In this document: piece after piece, positions 5,923 to 13,617 of the stretch
Layout: each line of letters starts with the position of its first letter
Position numbering within the stretch: the stretch's first letter is position 1
IMG/VR virus record: IMGVR_UViG_3300046660_000086
Coordinates: 1-40,641 of that record
Source: a virus
Length of the DNA stretch: 40,641 nucleotides
Strand: one strand, 5' to 3'
Notes under the pieces: generated by a model
Told to the model about the DNA's origin: nothing
Database searches by the model: none
Seen by the model: only the letters and a program-made list of their open reading frames with translations
Made by a program: the position numbers and the translations under genes

Positions 5923-6630
5923 ATGCGCGATTACGGAAAGGTACACACGGCATTCTGGGCCAGCGACACGCTGAGGTCCCTGGACGCCGATGCGAAGCTT
6001 CTGGCGCTCTATCTCCTGACTTCGCCACATACGAATGCCTCTGGAGCCTTCCGTCTACCGGACGCCTATGCGTGTGATGACCTTGGATGGGATTCGGAAC
6101 GGTTGCGGAACGGTTTCGAAACCCTTTCAACCTCTGGTTTTTCCGTTCGGCACGAAAGTACCGGATGGGTCTGGGTCTGCAAGTTCGGTGAGTGGAACAA
6201 GCCAGATAACCCGAACATCAAGAAAGCCATCCTTAAGGCCGTTGAGGCGATTCCTCAGGCCGTCTCTTTCAAGCCCCAGGTGTCCGCTTTCTGGAATGGC
6301 TTAAGTGATGGAGAAACTTTTTTTGGAACCGTTTCGGAACCGTTATCTAACACTCCATCTCCATCTCCATCTCTATTTCCTCTTTTGATCTTGGATGACG
6401 GATCGGAATTTGAGGTATCCCCGGAGTTCGCCGCCGAGTGTCGCTCCGCCTACCCGAAGATCGATCTGGTCACCGAGTTGACGAAGATGCGGATCTGGCT
6501 AGTCGCGAACCCGGCAAACCGGAAGACGCGTCGAGGGATCACCAAGTTCATTAACGGCTGGCTGGCAAAGGCCCTTCCGTCCGCGTCGGTCACGCCCATC
6601 CGCAAGACGCGAAAGGAACTCGGCGTATGA
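5923..6630 (+). CDS. Phage replication protein (initiator or helicase-loader type, 235 aa)
   Basis: The N-terminal 110 residues resemble the winged-helix domain of phage replication proteins: FWASDTLRSLDADAKLLALY, then SGAFRL and a WVWVCKFGEWNKP segment. A Pro/Ser-rich linker with a TCCATC DNA repeat (about 6354-6375) joins it to a C-terminal helical domain resembling DnaT or other loader domains (KIDLVTELTKMRIWL, RRGITKFINGWL). It overlaps the DnaB-like gene by four bases. The repeated linker DNA could be part of the origin, as in lambda O, but this is untested. Confidence 0.7.
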   Translation: MRDYGKVHTAFWASDTLRSLDADAKLLALYLLTSPHTNASGAFRLPDAYACDDLGWDSERLRNGFETLSTSGFSVRHESTGWVWVCKFGEWNKPDNPNIKKAILKAVEAIPQAVSFKPQVSAFWNGLSDGETFFGTVSEPLSNTPSPSPSLFPLLILDDGSEFEVSPEFAAECRSAYPKIDLVTELTKMRIWLVANPANRKTRRGITKFINGWLAKALPSASVTPIRKTRKELGV

Positions 6631-7949
6631 CCGAGACCTTCGCCCGCGTACCCCCGCACTCCATCGACGCCGAGCAGGCCGTGATCGGCGGGCTGATGCT
6701 TTCGCCCGAGAAGATCGAGACGGCGGCCGAGCGTTTGACGCAGGCAGACTTCTATCGTCGCGATCACCAGCTGATCTACCGGGCCATGCTGGAACTGTCC
6801 GGTCGTGGTCAACCGTGTGACGCCGTGACGCTCGGCGACTGGATGGACACGAACGGTTTCGCCGAGATGATGGGCGGCTCGTCGTATCTCTACGATCTGG
6901 CGAACAACACCCCGTCTTCGGCCAACCTCGCCGCCTATTCGCAGATCGTCCGTGAGAAGGCCGTACGGCGCTCCCTGATCGATCTGGCTACGTCCCTATC
7001 AACCGATGCCTACGCGTCCGACATAGAGGCTCCTGCGCTGCTTGACGGGGCTATCGCTGGGCTGATGTCGATGCAGAAGGTCGAGTCACGCGCAGAGTTC
7101 ACTTTGCGTCAGGCGATGACCCTCGCGTATCAGGAAGCCGAACGCGCCAAGGCGCTAGGTGGGAAGGTTCCGGGAATCTCCACGGGCCTAGCTCGCCTGG
7201 ACAAGGTTTTGGGTGGCTGGCACGACTCCGATCTGGTGGTGGTCGCCGCCCGTCCTGCGATGGGTAAGACGGCTCTCCTGCTTAACTTCGCCCTGTCTGG
7301 CGGCGTGCCGTGCGGGATCATTTCCGCCGAACAGCCCGCCCAGCAGGTTGCGGCCCGCGTGATGTCCATCGACTCCCACGTCCCCGCTGAGCGGATGCGC
7401 AACGGCAGCTTCGACACCGACGACCTCCGCAAGCTGGACCTGTCCGTGGGTCGTCTGATCGAGCGTACCTGCCTGATCTACGACCGTAGCGCCCCGACCA
7501 TCGCCGATGTGTCCCGCATGGCCCGGAAGTGGAAGCAGCAGAACGGCATCAAGATCCTGTTGGTCGATTACGTCCAGCGCATCGAAGCCAGCAACGCCGA
7601 TAAGCGCACGCCGAAGCATGAGCGGGTAGGTGAGGTGGTACGTGGCCTGAAGAACCTCGCCCGCGATCTGGACATCCCGGTCGTCGCCTTGGCTCAGGTG
7701 GGGCGGCACGTCGATACCCGTGAGGACAAGCAGCCGGGCATGGGTGACATCTCCGACTCGTCCGAAATCGAGAAAGAGGCGGACCAGATCATCACCCTGT
7801 ATCGCCCCGGTGTGCACGACGACTCGGCGGATCAGGCAGAGGCAATTCTGAGCGTCGAGAAGAACCGCCACGGCCCGACAGGCGTAGTCCGTGCCGCATG
7901 GCTTGCCGAGACGATGCGCTTCACGGATATGGCCTATGACAACCGATGA
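6627..7949 (+). CDS. dnaB: Replicative DNA helicase, DnaB family
   Basis: At 440 residues the length fits DnaB. The N-terminal domain starts PHSIDAEQAVIGGLM, the typical DnaB opening. The RecA-like domain has Walker A AARPAMGKTA, Walker B ILLVDYVQR, and the late motif DSSEIEKEADQII...VEKNRHGPTG. It forms homohexamers that unwind DNA 5'-3' at the phage fork. It contains no in-frame TAG. It overlaps the genes on both sides, so it is translated in a tightly coupled early operon. Confidence 0.95.
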   Translation: MTETFARVPPHSIDAEQAVIGGLMLSPEKIETAAERLTQADFYRRDHQLIYRAMLELSGRGQPCDAVTLGDWMDTNGFAEMMGGSSYLYDLANNTPSSANLAAYSQIVREKAVRRSLIDLATSLSTDAYASDIEAPALLDGAIAGLMSMQKVESRAEFTLRQAMTLAYQEAERAKALGGKVPGISTGLARLDKVLGGWHDSDLVVVAARPAMGKTALLLNFALSGGVPCGIISAEQPAQQVAARVMSIDSHVPAERMRNGSFDTDDLRKLDLSVGRLIERTCLIYDRSAPTIADVSRMARKWKQQNGIKILLVDYVQRIEASNADKRTPKHERVGEVVRGLKNLARDLDIPVVALAQVGRHVDTREDKQPGMGDISDSSEIEKEADQIITLYRPGVHDDSADQAEAILSVEKNRHGPTGVVRAAWLAETMRFTDMAYDNR

Positions 7950-8202
7950 CGTTCAGGGGCTCATCCGAAAACGGCTAGCCGCCAAGGAAGTCGAGGCAGC
8001 CGAGAACCGGAAGCACTTCACCGCAATGGCAGAGGCACTCGTCCTATTCGCCGAGTTCAACCCGAAGCCTATCTACGCAGAAGAAAACGGACGAAGCATC
8101 GGCAAGAAGCCTTCCACCACCGACAGCCTGGATGGCGACCGATTAGTTCAGATGCACGACTACTGGCAATCCTTCCGACAGAACACGAGGAAATTCAAAT
8201 GA
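7936..8202 (+). CDS. Hypothetical protein (88 aa)
   Basis: The start at 7936 overlaps the end of the helicase gene by 14 bases, giving MTTDDVQGLIRKRL. The first half is a charged helix (AAKEVEAAENRKHF) and the rest is mixed. It ends in TGA overlapping the next ATG. No family recognised. Confidence 0.6.
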   Translation: MTTDDVQGLIRKRLAAKEVEAAENRKHFTAMAEALVLFAEFNPKPIYAEENGRSIGKKPSTTDSLDGDRLVQMHDYWQSFRQNTRKFK

Positions 8203-8384
8203 CCAACCTCCGCACCGGCACCACCGTAAAGGCCACGGACTTCCCGAAATGGCTCGTCATCGACGAGAACGGTTCCGTCATCACCTACGCCACCACGCGC
8301 AAGTGGGCTCGTGAATTCGCAGACCACACCAAGGGCGAGCGGATCGCTGTAGCCAACGCACTGACTTACACGGTCAAGGAATGA
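8199..8384 (+). CDS. Small hypothetical protein (61 aa)
   Basis: A short protein beginning MTNLRTGTTVKATDFPKWLV, probably a small beta fold. Its ATG and TGA overlap both neighbours by four bases. No family recognised. Confidence 0.6.
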   Translation: MTNLRTGTTVKATDFPKWLVIDENGSVITYATTRKWAREFADHTKGERIAVANALTYTVKE

Positions 8385-8794
8385 TTCTGACGCTGCCCGC
8401 CACGGATAGGGAGTCCGATATCAGTCGTCTCGCTGACGTGCTCCGGGCAGCGTTGCCGGGGAAGCGGGTCAAGGTCGAGGTCAAGGAATTCCGGAAGGAT
8501 CGCAGTAGCCCGCAGTGTCGGTATCTCAATGGCGTGGCCTACAAGCTCCTGAGTGACGCTACCGGCTACGAGCGGGACGACATCAGCGAATACCTCTGCA
8601 TCGCTTACTTCGGGGGCCGTGAGAAGAAGGTTCCGGGTAGGCGAACGGTAGAGGTCCCGCTTCGCACTACGACGACCGACGCGGACGGCCATCGGTCACT
8701 GCTTACGACACAAGAATTTGAAGACTACGTGGCATTCGTGCAGCGCTTCGGGGCGCAACACGGAATTTTTATCCCAAGCCCTAACGAGGTGTGA
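8381..8794 (+). CDS. NinB-like recombination protein (137 aa)
   Basis: The order of segments (a basic KVEVKEFRKDRSSPQCRYLN region, then DISEYLCIAYFG and a C-terminal LLTTQEFEDYV helix) resembles NinB/Orf proteins, which bind single-stranded DNA and assist annealing. It precedes DUF1364 and RuvC-like genes, as in the nin regions of lambdoid phages. The match is by pattern, not alignment, so moderate confidence. No TAG inside. Confidence 0.6.
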   Translation: MILTLPATDRESDISRLADVLRAALPGKRVKVEVKEFRKDRSSPQCRYLNGVAYKLLSDATGYERDDISEYLCIAYFGGREKKVPGRRTVEVPLRTTTTDADGHRSLLTTQEFEDYVAFVQRFGAQHGIFIPSPNEV

Positions 8795-8795
8795 C

Positions 8796-8993
8796 GTGGA
8801 CGATTTCATTGATGGGTTCTGCAAAACCATGTTGGTTATCTGTGTAGTTGTTCTTATCGGCCTATTCGCCGCTCTCCCATTCGTCGTGCAGAACCAGAAT
8901 AGGTTCTACCGAGAGTGTGAGGCCAAAGGTGGCGTTCCGATGAGTATTCGAAGCGAAGGTCTCCGCTGCTTCGCCAAGGAGGCCGTGCTGTGA
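8796..8993 (+). CDS. Small membrane protein (65 aa)
   Basis: A GTG start with GAGG upstream gives a protein with one transmembrane helix at about residues 11-32 (MLVICVVVLIGLF), followed by a polar tail with two Cys residues. Function unknown. Its TGA overlaps the GTG of the DUF1364-like gene. Confidence 0.6.
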   Translation: MDDFIDGFCKTMLVICVVVLIGLFAALPFVVQNQNRFYRECEAKGGVPMSIRSEGLRCFAKEAVL

Positions 8994-9283
8994 CCAACCT
9001 ACGAAACGCTGCCAGAGACCGTGAATGCCAGGTCCGCTACCCGGAAGGCATCTGCTGCTTCGACAGCACCACGGTAGTCCTCGCCCACATCCGACTCGCA
9101 GGGATCACGGGCGGCGCTTAGAAGGCTCCAGACCTACTCGGCGCATGGGCCTGCCACACCTGCCACATGGAAGCCGACCGTAAGACAACGAAGCTCGATC
9201 CGGATGACGCAAGACGATGGTTTCTTGAAGCCATCCTCCGCACCCAATACGCACTCATCAACGAGGGTCTTATCAAATGGTAA
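8990..9283 (+). CDS. DUF1364-family nuclease-like protein with in-frame TAG
   Basis: A GTG start and reading through the TAG at 9119-9121 give a 97-residue protein: N-terminal LRNAARDRECQVRYPEGICC, then LAHIRLAGITGGA-(TAG)-KAPDLLGAWACHTCH. This is the DUF1364 pattern of putative HNH-type nucleases in phage nin regions, whose Cys and His residues would bind metal. The TAG falls inside the conserved AHIRLAG...APDLLGAW block, where Gln fits well. Without read-through the product loses the second Cys/His cluster. It is the only clear recoded gene in the replication block. The upstream overlap is GTGA. Confidence 0.8.
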
Positions 9284-9513
9284 TCGCGCTGATCATCGCC
9301 GCTCTCGTCGCGGCCGGTATCTACATCCGACTCAGCTTCAAAGTTAGTCTTCATCGTGAGCGGGCCGAGAGCTTCGAGGAACGATATTTCAGCATGGCCT
9401 CTGACAACGTAGACCTGCGTGTGAAGCTTCAGGACGCTCAGGAAGCCTACAGCCGCCTCATCGGGCAGCGTGCCATGGGATGGGCTGGTGAAGAAATTGC
9501 GAGGATGCACTGA
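9277..9513 (+). CDS. Membrane-anchored coiled-coil protein (78 aa)
   Basis: An N-terminal transmembrane helix (MVIALIIAALVAAGIYI) is followed by a charged helical region (HRERAESFEERYF, LRVKLQDAQEAYSRL). The layout resembles small inner-membrane phage proteins. It overlaps the DUF1364 gene and the RuvC-like gene. Confidence 0.6.
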   Translation: MVIALIIAALVAAGIYIRLSFKVSLHRERAESFEERYFSMASDNVDLRVKLQDAQEAYSRLIGQRAMGWAGEEIARMH

Positions 9514-9968
9514 TGTCTATCTCCGTCCTCGGCATCGACCCTGGTACGCACGAGTCGGGCTATGTCCATTACGTCAGTGGTGGCGGTGTGTTGTCCTCCG
9601 GCGTAGCGGCCAATCTGGAAATCCTCGACCTGATCTGCACGACCGATGCCGATCTCCTGGCAATCGAGAAGATCGTTAACTACGGGATGGCTGTCGGGCA
9701 AGAGACGTTTGATACCGTGCAGTGGACCGGCCGCATGATCCAGTGCTGGCCGTCACCTGACGAGGTTGTGATGGTGCCCCGCATGGCTGTCAAGAAATTC
9801 GTCTGCGGCACTGGCAAGGCAAAGGATCCACAGGTTCGCGATGGCCTTATCGCCATGGTCGGACCCGTAGGCAACAAACGTAATCCCGGCCCTACCTATG
9901 GCGTGAAATCCCACGCATGGTCGGCTCTCGGGGTGGCATTGACCGCAATTTCCACGAGGGCAGCGTAA
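9513..9968 (+). CDS. RuvC-like Holliday-junction resolvase (151 aa)
   Basis: The N-terminus ISVLGIDPGTHESGY is the first acidic motif of the RuvC/RNase H fold, with the first metal ligand in GIDPG. LLAIEKI gives the second acidic residue. The C-terminal PGPTYGVKSHAWSALGVAL block matches the last helix of phage RuvC-like proteins, though the usual Asp appears replaced in the SHAW segment. It would cleave branched DNA intermediates before packaging. It sits with NinB-like and DUF1364 genes, matching the lambda nin recombination set. Confidence 0.8.
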   Translation: MSISVLGIDPGTHESGYVHYVSGGGVLSSGVAANLEILDLICTTDADLLAIEKIVNYGMAVGQETFDTVQWTGRMIQCWPSPDEVVMVPRMAVKKFVCGTGKAKDPQVRDGLIAMVGPVGNKRNPGPTYGVKSHAWSALGVALTAISTRAA

Positions 9969-10363
9969 TGCGCAAGAAATCTGAATTCGAGCGGGCGCTA
10001 CAGGTCACGTTGTACCGAATTGCCTGCGCATCGCCACGGCAGGCTCGTGCCATGCAATACCGAGAGAGCCGTGGGTCTGATGTCACCGCAAGGGGCCTGA
10101 CCACGGACTGGAATACCCCAGAGGCCGCGATCGTCTGGGCCATCTACGAGCGAGCTGTGTACGACAATTTCGGTATTGGCACGGGGTCGCATGGCTTCGG
10201 GGTGAATCCGGTACACCGGAATGAGACGGTAAAGACGGGAGAAATCACTCTGAGTACCGGAAAGCGAGTGAACATTCTGGAGCTTCTAGGCATCGATCCG
10301 GAATGGGCCGTGGAGCAACTCCAGAAGGCCATCAACTACACAAAGCTCAAGGAAGCGGCATGA
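9968..10363 (+). CDS. Hypothetical protein before the late region (131 aa)
   Basis: A basic N-terminal half (MRKKSEFERALQVTLYRIA) is followed by mixed segments including NILELLGIDPEWAVEQLQ. Its ATG overlaps the TAA of the RuvC-like gene. No family recognised. Position suggests a late regulator or DNA-binding protein, without direct evidence. Confidence 0.55.
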   Translation: MRKKSEFERALQVTLYRIACASPRQARAMQYRESRGSDVTARGLTTDWNTPEAAIVWAIYERAVYDNFGIGTGSHGFGVNPVHRNETVKTGEITLSTGKRVNILELLGIDPEWAVEQLQKAINYTKLKEAA

Positions 10364-10866
10364 CCACCCACGACATCATTGGCCGCGATACAGACGAGGC
10401 ATTCGCGATGCCGGAACTGTCAGGCGCGTGCATTGACGCGGCGAACCGGACGGCGAAGTTGTTTGATGCTCATTACCCCGGCTGGCAGCTTTACAGTCGC
10501 GTGGTTCGTGGCGACTCGATCTATGACCGCGAGATCGCGGCGTGGGCCATCGGCATGGCTCGTCGATACGCACGGACCCACAAGGTTAGTGGCTGGTCCG
10601 TGGTAGCTCCTAGGGCCCGTAGCAACGATTGGATCGCCCAGTCCGGTGTGGATGCTCTGGAAAACCTCGTGTTCGGCAGGTTCTCGACGAATGCATTCAC
10701 TCAAGCAAGCCGTCTCGGCTGCGACGAGGAAGTCTATAAGCGCGTTCGGGACAGTGTAGCCGTCCTGATGGCTGGCGGATTTGCTGCCTACCAGCTTGAA
10801 CTCCAGATCCAGCTAATAAAGGTTCTTCGCGAGATGCCCGAACTGTTCATTGGCGACGTGGCCTAA
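10360..10866 (+). CDS. Last early gene; possible late-gene regulator by position (168 aa)
   Basis: A mostly helical soluble protein (RDTDEAFAMPELSGACIDAA, EIAAWAIGMARRYARTHK, LELQIQLIKVLREMPELF). It is the last gene before the 525-base structured gap and the lysis/late genes, the place where lambdoid phages keep the antiterminator Q. I see no zinc-finger cysteines or clear helix-turn-helix, so that role rests only on position. ATG overlaps the TGA upstream, and it ends in TAA. Confidence 0.5.
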   Translation: MTTHDIIGRDTDEAFAMPELSGACIDAANRTAKLFDAHYPGWQLYSRVVRGDSIYDREIAAWAIGMARRYARTHKVSGWSVVAPRARSNDWIAQSGVDALENLVFGRFSTNAFTQASRLGCDEEVYKRVRDSVAVLMAGGFAAYQLELQIQLIKVLREMPELFIGDVA

Positions 10867-10899
10867 AAAGAACTGCCGGAAAACAGAAAACAGGTGGGA

Positions 10900-11391
10900 C
10901 GATTGGTTTGAGGGCGGATTACACGCCTGAATATTCCCGCCAGGCCTCTACCTGCTCGGCAAGTCCCGAGACCAGTGGCATAGCCAGAAAGCGGCGGGAC
11001 TAGACCTGCGCAACGCAGGGGCCGCGTCTGGTAGGGCGCTCCGCACTCCGGTAAGCGGAACCATTTACGCGGTTTGGATTGGGAGAACCCGGTCGCCGCA
11101 CTTATGCACCAGAACTGTCGGAATACCTTCGCTTTCGGGGCGAATTCGACATTTTCGTATCACTTATGCCGGTCGAGGCGTACAGCCCGCGTTGCCCGAT
11201 TCAACGCACCGGCACCCATTGGACTAGGCGGAGCATCGCTTAGCCGCAAAGCGGGCGCTCTGGTGTGCTCACCATCGCCTCCGGACGCCACCGGAAACCT
11301 ATTTCACCATGCTGGTGAAGCTCAAATATCCATGTCGTGAACATGGAGCGCCTATCCCAGCATGGGATCACACACTGCCTTCGGGGGCAAT
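10900..11391 (+). ncRNA. Candidate large structured RNA / late leader between early and late genes
   Basis: No convincing reading frame covers these bases, even with TAG as sense. Strong helices can be read directly. CTCGG/CCGAG at 10953-10968 is followed by a junction closed by ACCAG/CTGGT (10971-11032) that holds a TGGC/GCCA hairpin and a GCGGC/GCCGC arm with an inner CCTGCG-CAA-CGCAGG hairpin. TCCGC/GCGGA lies near 11040-11059. GGCGGAGCA pairs with TGCTC...CGCC around 11227-11278. Five hairpins then follow at 22-27 base steps: 11280-11295, 11303-11319, 11330-11346, 11354-11368 and 11376-11389. The last one covers the GGGGG ribosome site of the next gene. It could be a late-operon leader that controls RNA polymerase or translation, or a free RNA. 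Ends and strand are inferred. Confidence 0.55.
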
Positions 11392-11628
11392 ATGGCTCAG
11401 ACACGGTTCGGATCGTTTGTTGAGGCGGTCGCCAATATTTTCGTTGGATTCGCTATCAACTGGTCGGCCAACATGATCTTCCTGCCCATGTTCGGGTTCT
11501 TGGATATCACAGCAGCCAAGGCATTTGGTATTGGTCTGGTCTTTACGGGTATCTCGCTGGTGCGCCAGTACATCCTTCGCCGGTACTTCAACGGCCTGAA
11601 ATTCGGTACGACGGCGACCGTGGCATGA
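11392..11628 (+). CDS. Conserved phage membrane protein with two helices (78 aa)
   Basis: It opens MAQTRFGSFVEAVANIFVGFA and has two hydrophobic segments, about residues 12-34 and 42-62, then a basic RQYILRRYFNGLKF tail. I recognise this as a small family common in proteobacterial phages (DUF7220-like), function unknown. Its ribosome site lies in the 3' arm of the last hairpin of the structured region, so translation may depend on RNA folding. It ends in an ATGA overlap with the next gene. Confidence 0.7.
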   Translation: MAQTRFGSFVEAVANIFVGFAINWSANMIFLPMFGFLDITAAKAFGIGLVFTGISLVRQYILRRYFNGLKFGTTATVA

Positions 11629-11999
11629 GCTGCCTTCCGACGAGTGCCGACGAGCGTAACGACTACCCGATGGCTGACGGCCTTCTGTACTACTTCCCAG
11701 CGGCTCTCGCTGAGGTAGCCAGGGTTAGCAAGGTAGGTAATGACCAGCACAACCCGGGGCAGATGATGCACTGGGCCATGAACAAGTCCACGGACCATGC
11801 CAACAAGATCCTGCGGCACCAGCTCGACGCCGGCATGCTCGATAGCGACGGACAGCGTCACAGCGCAAAAGTTGCATGGCGTGCTCTGGCTCAGTTGCAG
11901 GAGGAGCTTATGCGCGATGCCGGGGCTCCTGTTCCTCGCAATGCCCGTAACTGGCGTGATGAAGACTACGCCTTTCCCTTGGCCGACCCGGAGGACTGA
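11625..11999 (+). CDS. DUF5664-type dATP/dGTP diphosphohydrolase-like protein (124 aa)
   Basis: The conserved core YPMADGLLYYFPAALAEVAR, GNDQHNPGQ, HWAMNKSTDHANKILRHQL is the DUF5664 signature, a MazG-like helical family associated with dATP/dGTP pyrophosphohydrolase activity. It may adjust nucleotide pools during infection. No PurZ or DpoZ relative is seen here, so a modified-base genome is not indicated. Confidence 0.75.
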   Translation: MSCLPTSADERNDYPMADGLLYYFPAALAEVARVSKVGNDQHNPGQMMHWAMNKSTDHANKILRHQLDAGMLDSDGQRHSAKVAWRALAQLQEELMRDAGAPVPRNARNWRDEDYAFPLADPED

Positions 12000-12000
12000 T

Positions 12001-12075
12001 ATGGCTATCTTCGCCCTAGGTTTCCTCATCGGTGTTGTCATAGGCATCTGCCTTGAAATGGGCGGAGCTGTATGA
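12001..12075 (+). CDS. 24-residue membrane peptide
   Basis: One hydrophobic helix (MAIFALGFLIGVVIGICLEM) with a short tail. GGAGG precedes the ATG with good spacing, and the TGA overlaps the ATG of the phosphoesterase gene. Function unknown. Confidence 0.6.
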   Translation: MAIFALGFLIGVVIGICLEMGGAV

Positions 12076-12911
12076 AACCGCGTCGCCATTATGTGGTGCC
12101 AGACTGTCAGGTTCGCCCCGGCGATAGGACGGACTTCCTCGACTGGGTAGCGGCAGACATCGTTCGCCGTAAGCCAGACGTCTTGGTCTGCATCGGCGAC
12201 TTCTGGGACTGCGCAAGCCTGTCCTTGTACAGCGCAGCCGGTGGCCTAGAGAAAGAGAATGCACGTCTATCCGATGATATCGAGGCAGGCATGGAGGCCA
12301 TGAAGCGGCTGATGACTCCGGTACACGCGGAAATCAACCGACTCAAGGTAAACAAGAAAAAGCAATGGAATCCTAGGTTTATATTCACTGAGGGGAACCA
12401 CTGCTACCGCCTCAATCGTTTCGCATCCAACGATGCGCGGTTCGAAGGGGTGATAAGCACGAAGCTTTGTGATGTGGAATCGTTCGGCTGGGAGCGCTAT
12501 GCGTTTGAGCAGCCCGTCGAAGTGGATGGCGTGTGGTACTGCCACTACTGGAAGACAGCACACAGTCCCCGACCCATTGGCGGAACGATCGACAACCGGC
12601 TTAACAAGCTCGGGTTCTCCTTTGTGGCCGGTCACGAACAAGGCAAGAAGTACGGCAGTAGAAGCCTGCCCAACGGCAAGACGATTCACGGCGTGGTAGC
12701 CGGGTCGTGTTACCTGGGCACAGAGGACTATCGGGGTCCGCAGAGCGCGAACGAGTGGCGTGGGACCGTAGTCCTGCACGACGTGCGCGACGGCGACTTC
12801 GAACCGATGTTTTTGACACTTCGATATTTGTGCCGCGAGTACGCAGGAGAAGACCTTTACGAGTACATGACGAAGCGCTACCCCGACGAATCGTGGGATC
12901 ACCTGAAGTGA
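12072..12911 (+). CDS. Calcineurin-like metallophosphoesterase (279 aa)
   Basis: Motifs run in order: an N-terminal VVPDCQVRPGD (Asp-containing motif I with Gln in place of the usual His), VCIGDFWD (motif GDxxD-like), TEGNHCYRL (GNH motif), a His in WYCHYWK and VAGHEQGKK near the end. This is the metal-binding set of the calcineurin-like phosphoesterase fold. It may act on nucleic acid ends, cyclic nucleotides or proteins. Such enzymes are frequent accessory genes near phage lysis modules. It ends in TGA with no TAG inside. Confidence 0.8.
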   Translation: MKPRRHYVVPDCQVRPGDRTDFLDWVAADIVRRKPDVLVCIGDFWDCASLSLYSAAGGLEKENARLSDDIEAGMEAMKRLMTPVHAEINRLKVNKKKQWNPRFIFTEGNHCYRLNRFASNDARFEGVISTKLCDVESFGWERYAFEQPVEVDGVWYCHYWKTAHSPRPIGGTIDNRLNKLGFSFVAGHEQGKKYGSRSLPNGKTIHGVVAGSCYLGTEDYRGPQSANEWRGTVVLHDVRDGDFEPMFLTLRYLCREYAGEDLYEYMTKRYPDESWDHLK

Positions 12912-12971
12912 TGCGCAGCTAACCTTTAATAAGCCGCTCCGTTATTCAAGCTTAACCATCGAGGACAGCAC

Positions 12972-13409
12972 GTGACGACAATTGCGGTGAGTTGTGGAGT
13001 AGTAGCCGCAGACAGTCAGGCCACGGGCAATTTCAAGTTTCCGTGGGGCGAGAAAGTTAGGATTGTCAAGAGTGGACCGTGGGCAGGATGGATCTTCTGT
13101 GCTGCTGGTCGCCTTGATTACGTCCATGTCGCATTCGCCCAAGTTCTTTCGGGGGAATTTTCCCCAGTGTGTTCCGCGGAAGATCCTGACGGAGGTAGTT
13201 ACCTTCTGGTCGGGAAGTCAAAGGTGTATTGCTTGGAAGCGGACAGGATGACCCCTTACCGGGTAAGTAAGACCTTTGCCATTGGTTCGGGATGTAAGTT
13301 CGCTATGGCCGCGATGGCCTGCGGCAAGACCCCAGCCGAGGCAGTAAAGATTGCGTCGAAGCTCGACGTATATACGGGCGGTCCAGTGCGGACCCTCGCC
13401 GTCAACTAA
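12972..13409 (+). CDS. HslV/proteasome-like Ntn-hydrolase (145 aa)
   Basis: The GTG start gives Met-Thr-Thr-Ile-Ala, so removal of Met would expose a Thr nucleophile, as in HslV and proteasome beta subunits. VVAADSQAT follows, matching the conserved ADxxxT segment. Near the end, FAIGSGCKFAMAAMACGKTPAEA followed by DVYTGGPV matches the HslV core. It would act as an N-terminal nucleophile hydrolase, perhaps a phage peptidase. It lies just before the holin. The gene is preceded by GAGGA. Confidence 0.75.
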   Translation: MTTIAVSCGVVAADSQATGNFKFPWGEKVRIVKSGPWAGWIFCAAGRLDYVHVAFAQVLSGEFSPVCSAEDPDGGSYLLVGKSKVYCLEADRMTPYRVSKTFAIGSGCKFAMAAMACGKTPAEAVKIASKLDVYTGGPVRTLAVN

Positions 13410-13425
13410 CAGGAGAGGCATCGGC

Positions 13426-13617
13426 ATGTAGACCGAGCACATTGCCGACGCCATCAAAGGAACCCCAGTAGTTGGGTTTATCGGTACGTCCTTGATGGGA
13501 TTCCAATGGGATACGTTCTCGTACATCGTGGCAAGCCTCTATACATGCTTCCTGATCGGCGAGAAGTTGTTCAAGTGGTGCAAGGCGTGGAAGGAAAGCC
13601 GTGCGCCTAAGCCCTAA
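13426..13617 (+). CDS. Holin-like protein whose second codon is TAG
   Basis: The ATG at 13426 has an excellent AGGAGAGG site but is followed at once by TAG (13429-13431). Read as Gln it gives 63 residues: TEHIADAIKGTPVVGFIG, then a hydrophobic stretch through FSYIVASLYTCFLIGEKLF and a basic tail (KWCKAWKESRAPKP). Size, membrane helices, basic end and position directly before an endolysin fit a small phage holin. The TAG would stop translation after one residue under the standard code, so this holin can be made only when TAG is decoded. Confidence 0.75.

Noticed and set aside
10925-10960. Amber-suppressor tRNA around CTCTACC
   Set aside because: The bases beside the possible CTA anticodon do not form a five-base anticodon stem, and no D or T arm could be paired.
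11074-11340. An 88-residue frame inside the structured gap
   Set aside because: Composition is unlike the neighbouring genes, there is no ribosome site or motif, and it crosses several strong hairpins.
10900-11391. Group I intron or RNase P RNA in the structured region
   Set aside because: GACTA and GGAAACC-like bits occur but not in the order of the group I core, and the flanking genes are complete. No RNase P core elements were seen.
11625-11999. 2-aminoadenine (Z) genome pathway suggested by the DUF5664 gene
   Set aside because: No PurZ-like synthetase, DatZ or DpoZ relative was found, and DUF5664 proteins occur in many phages with ordinary DNA.
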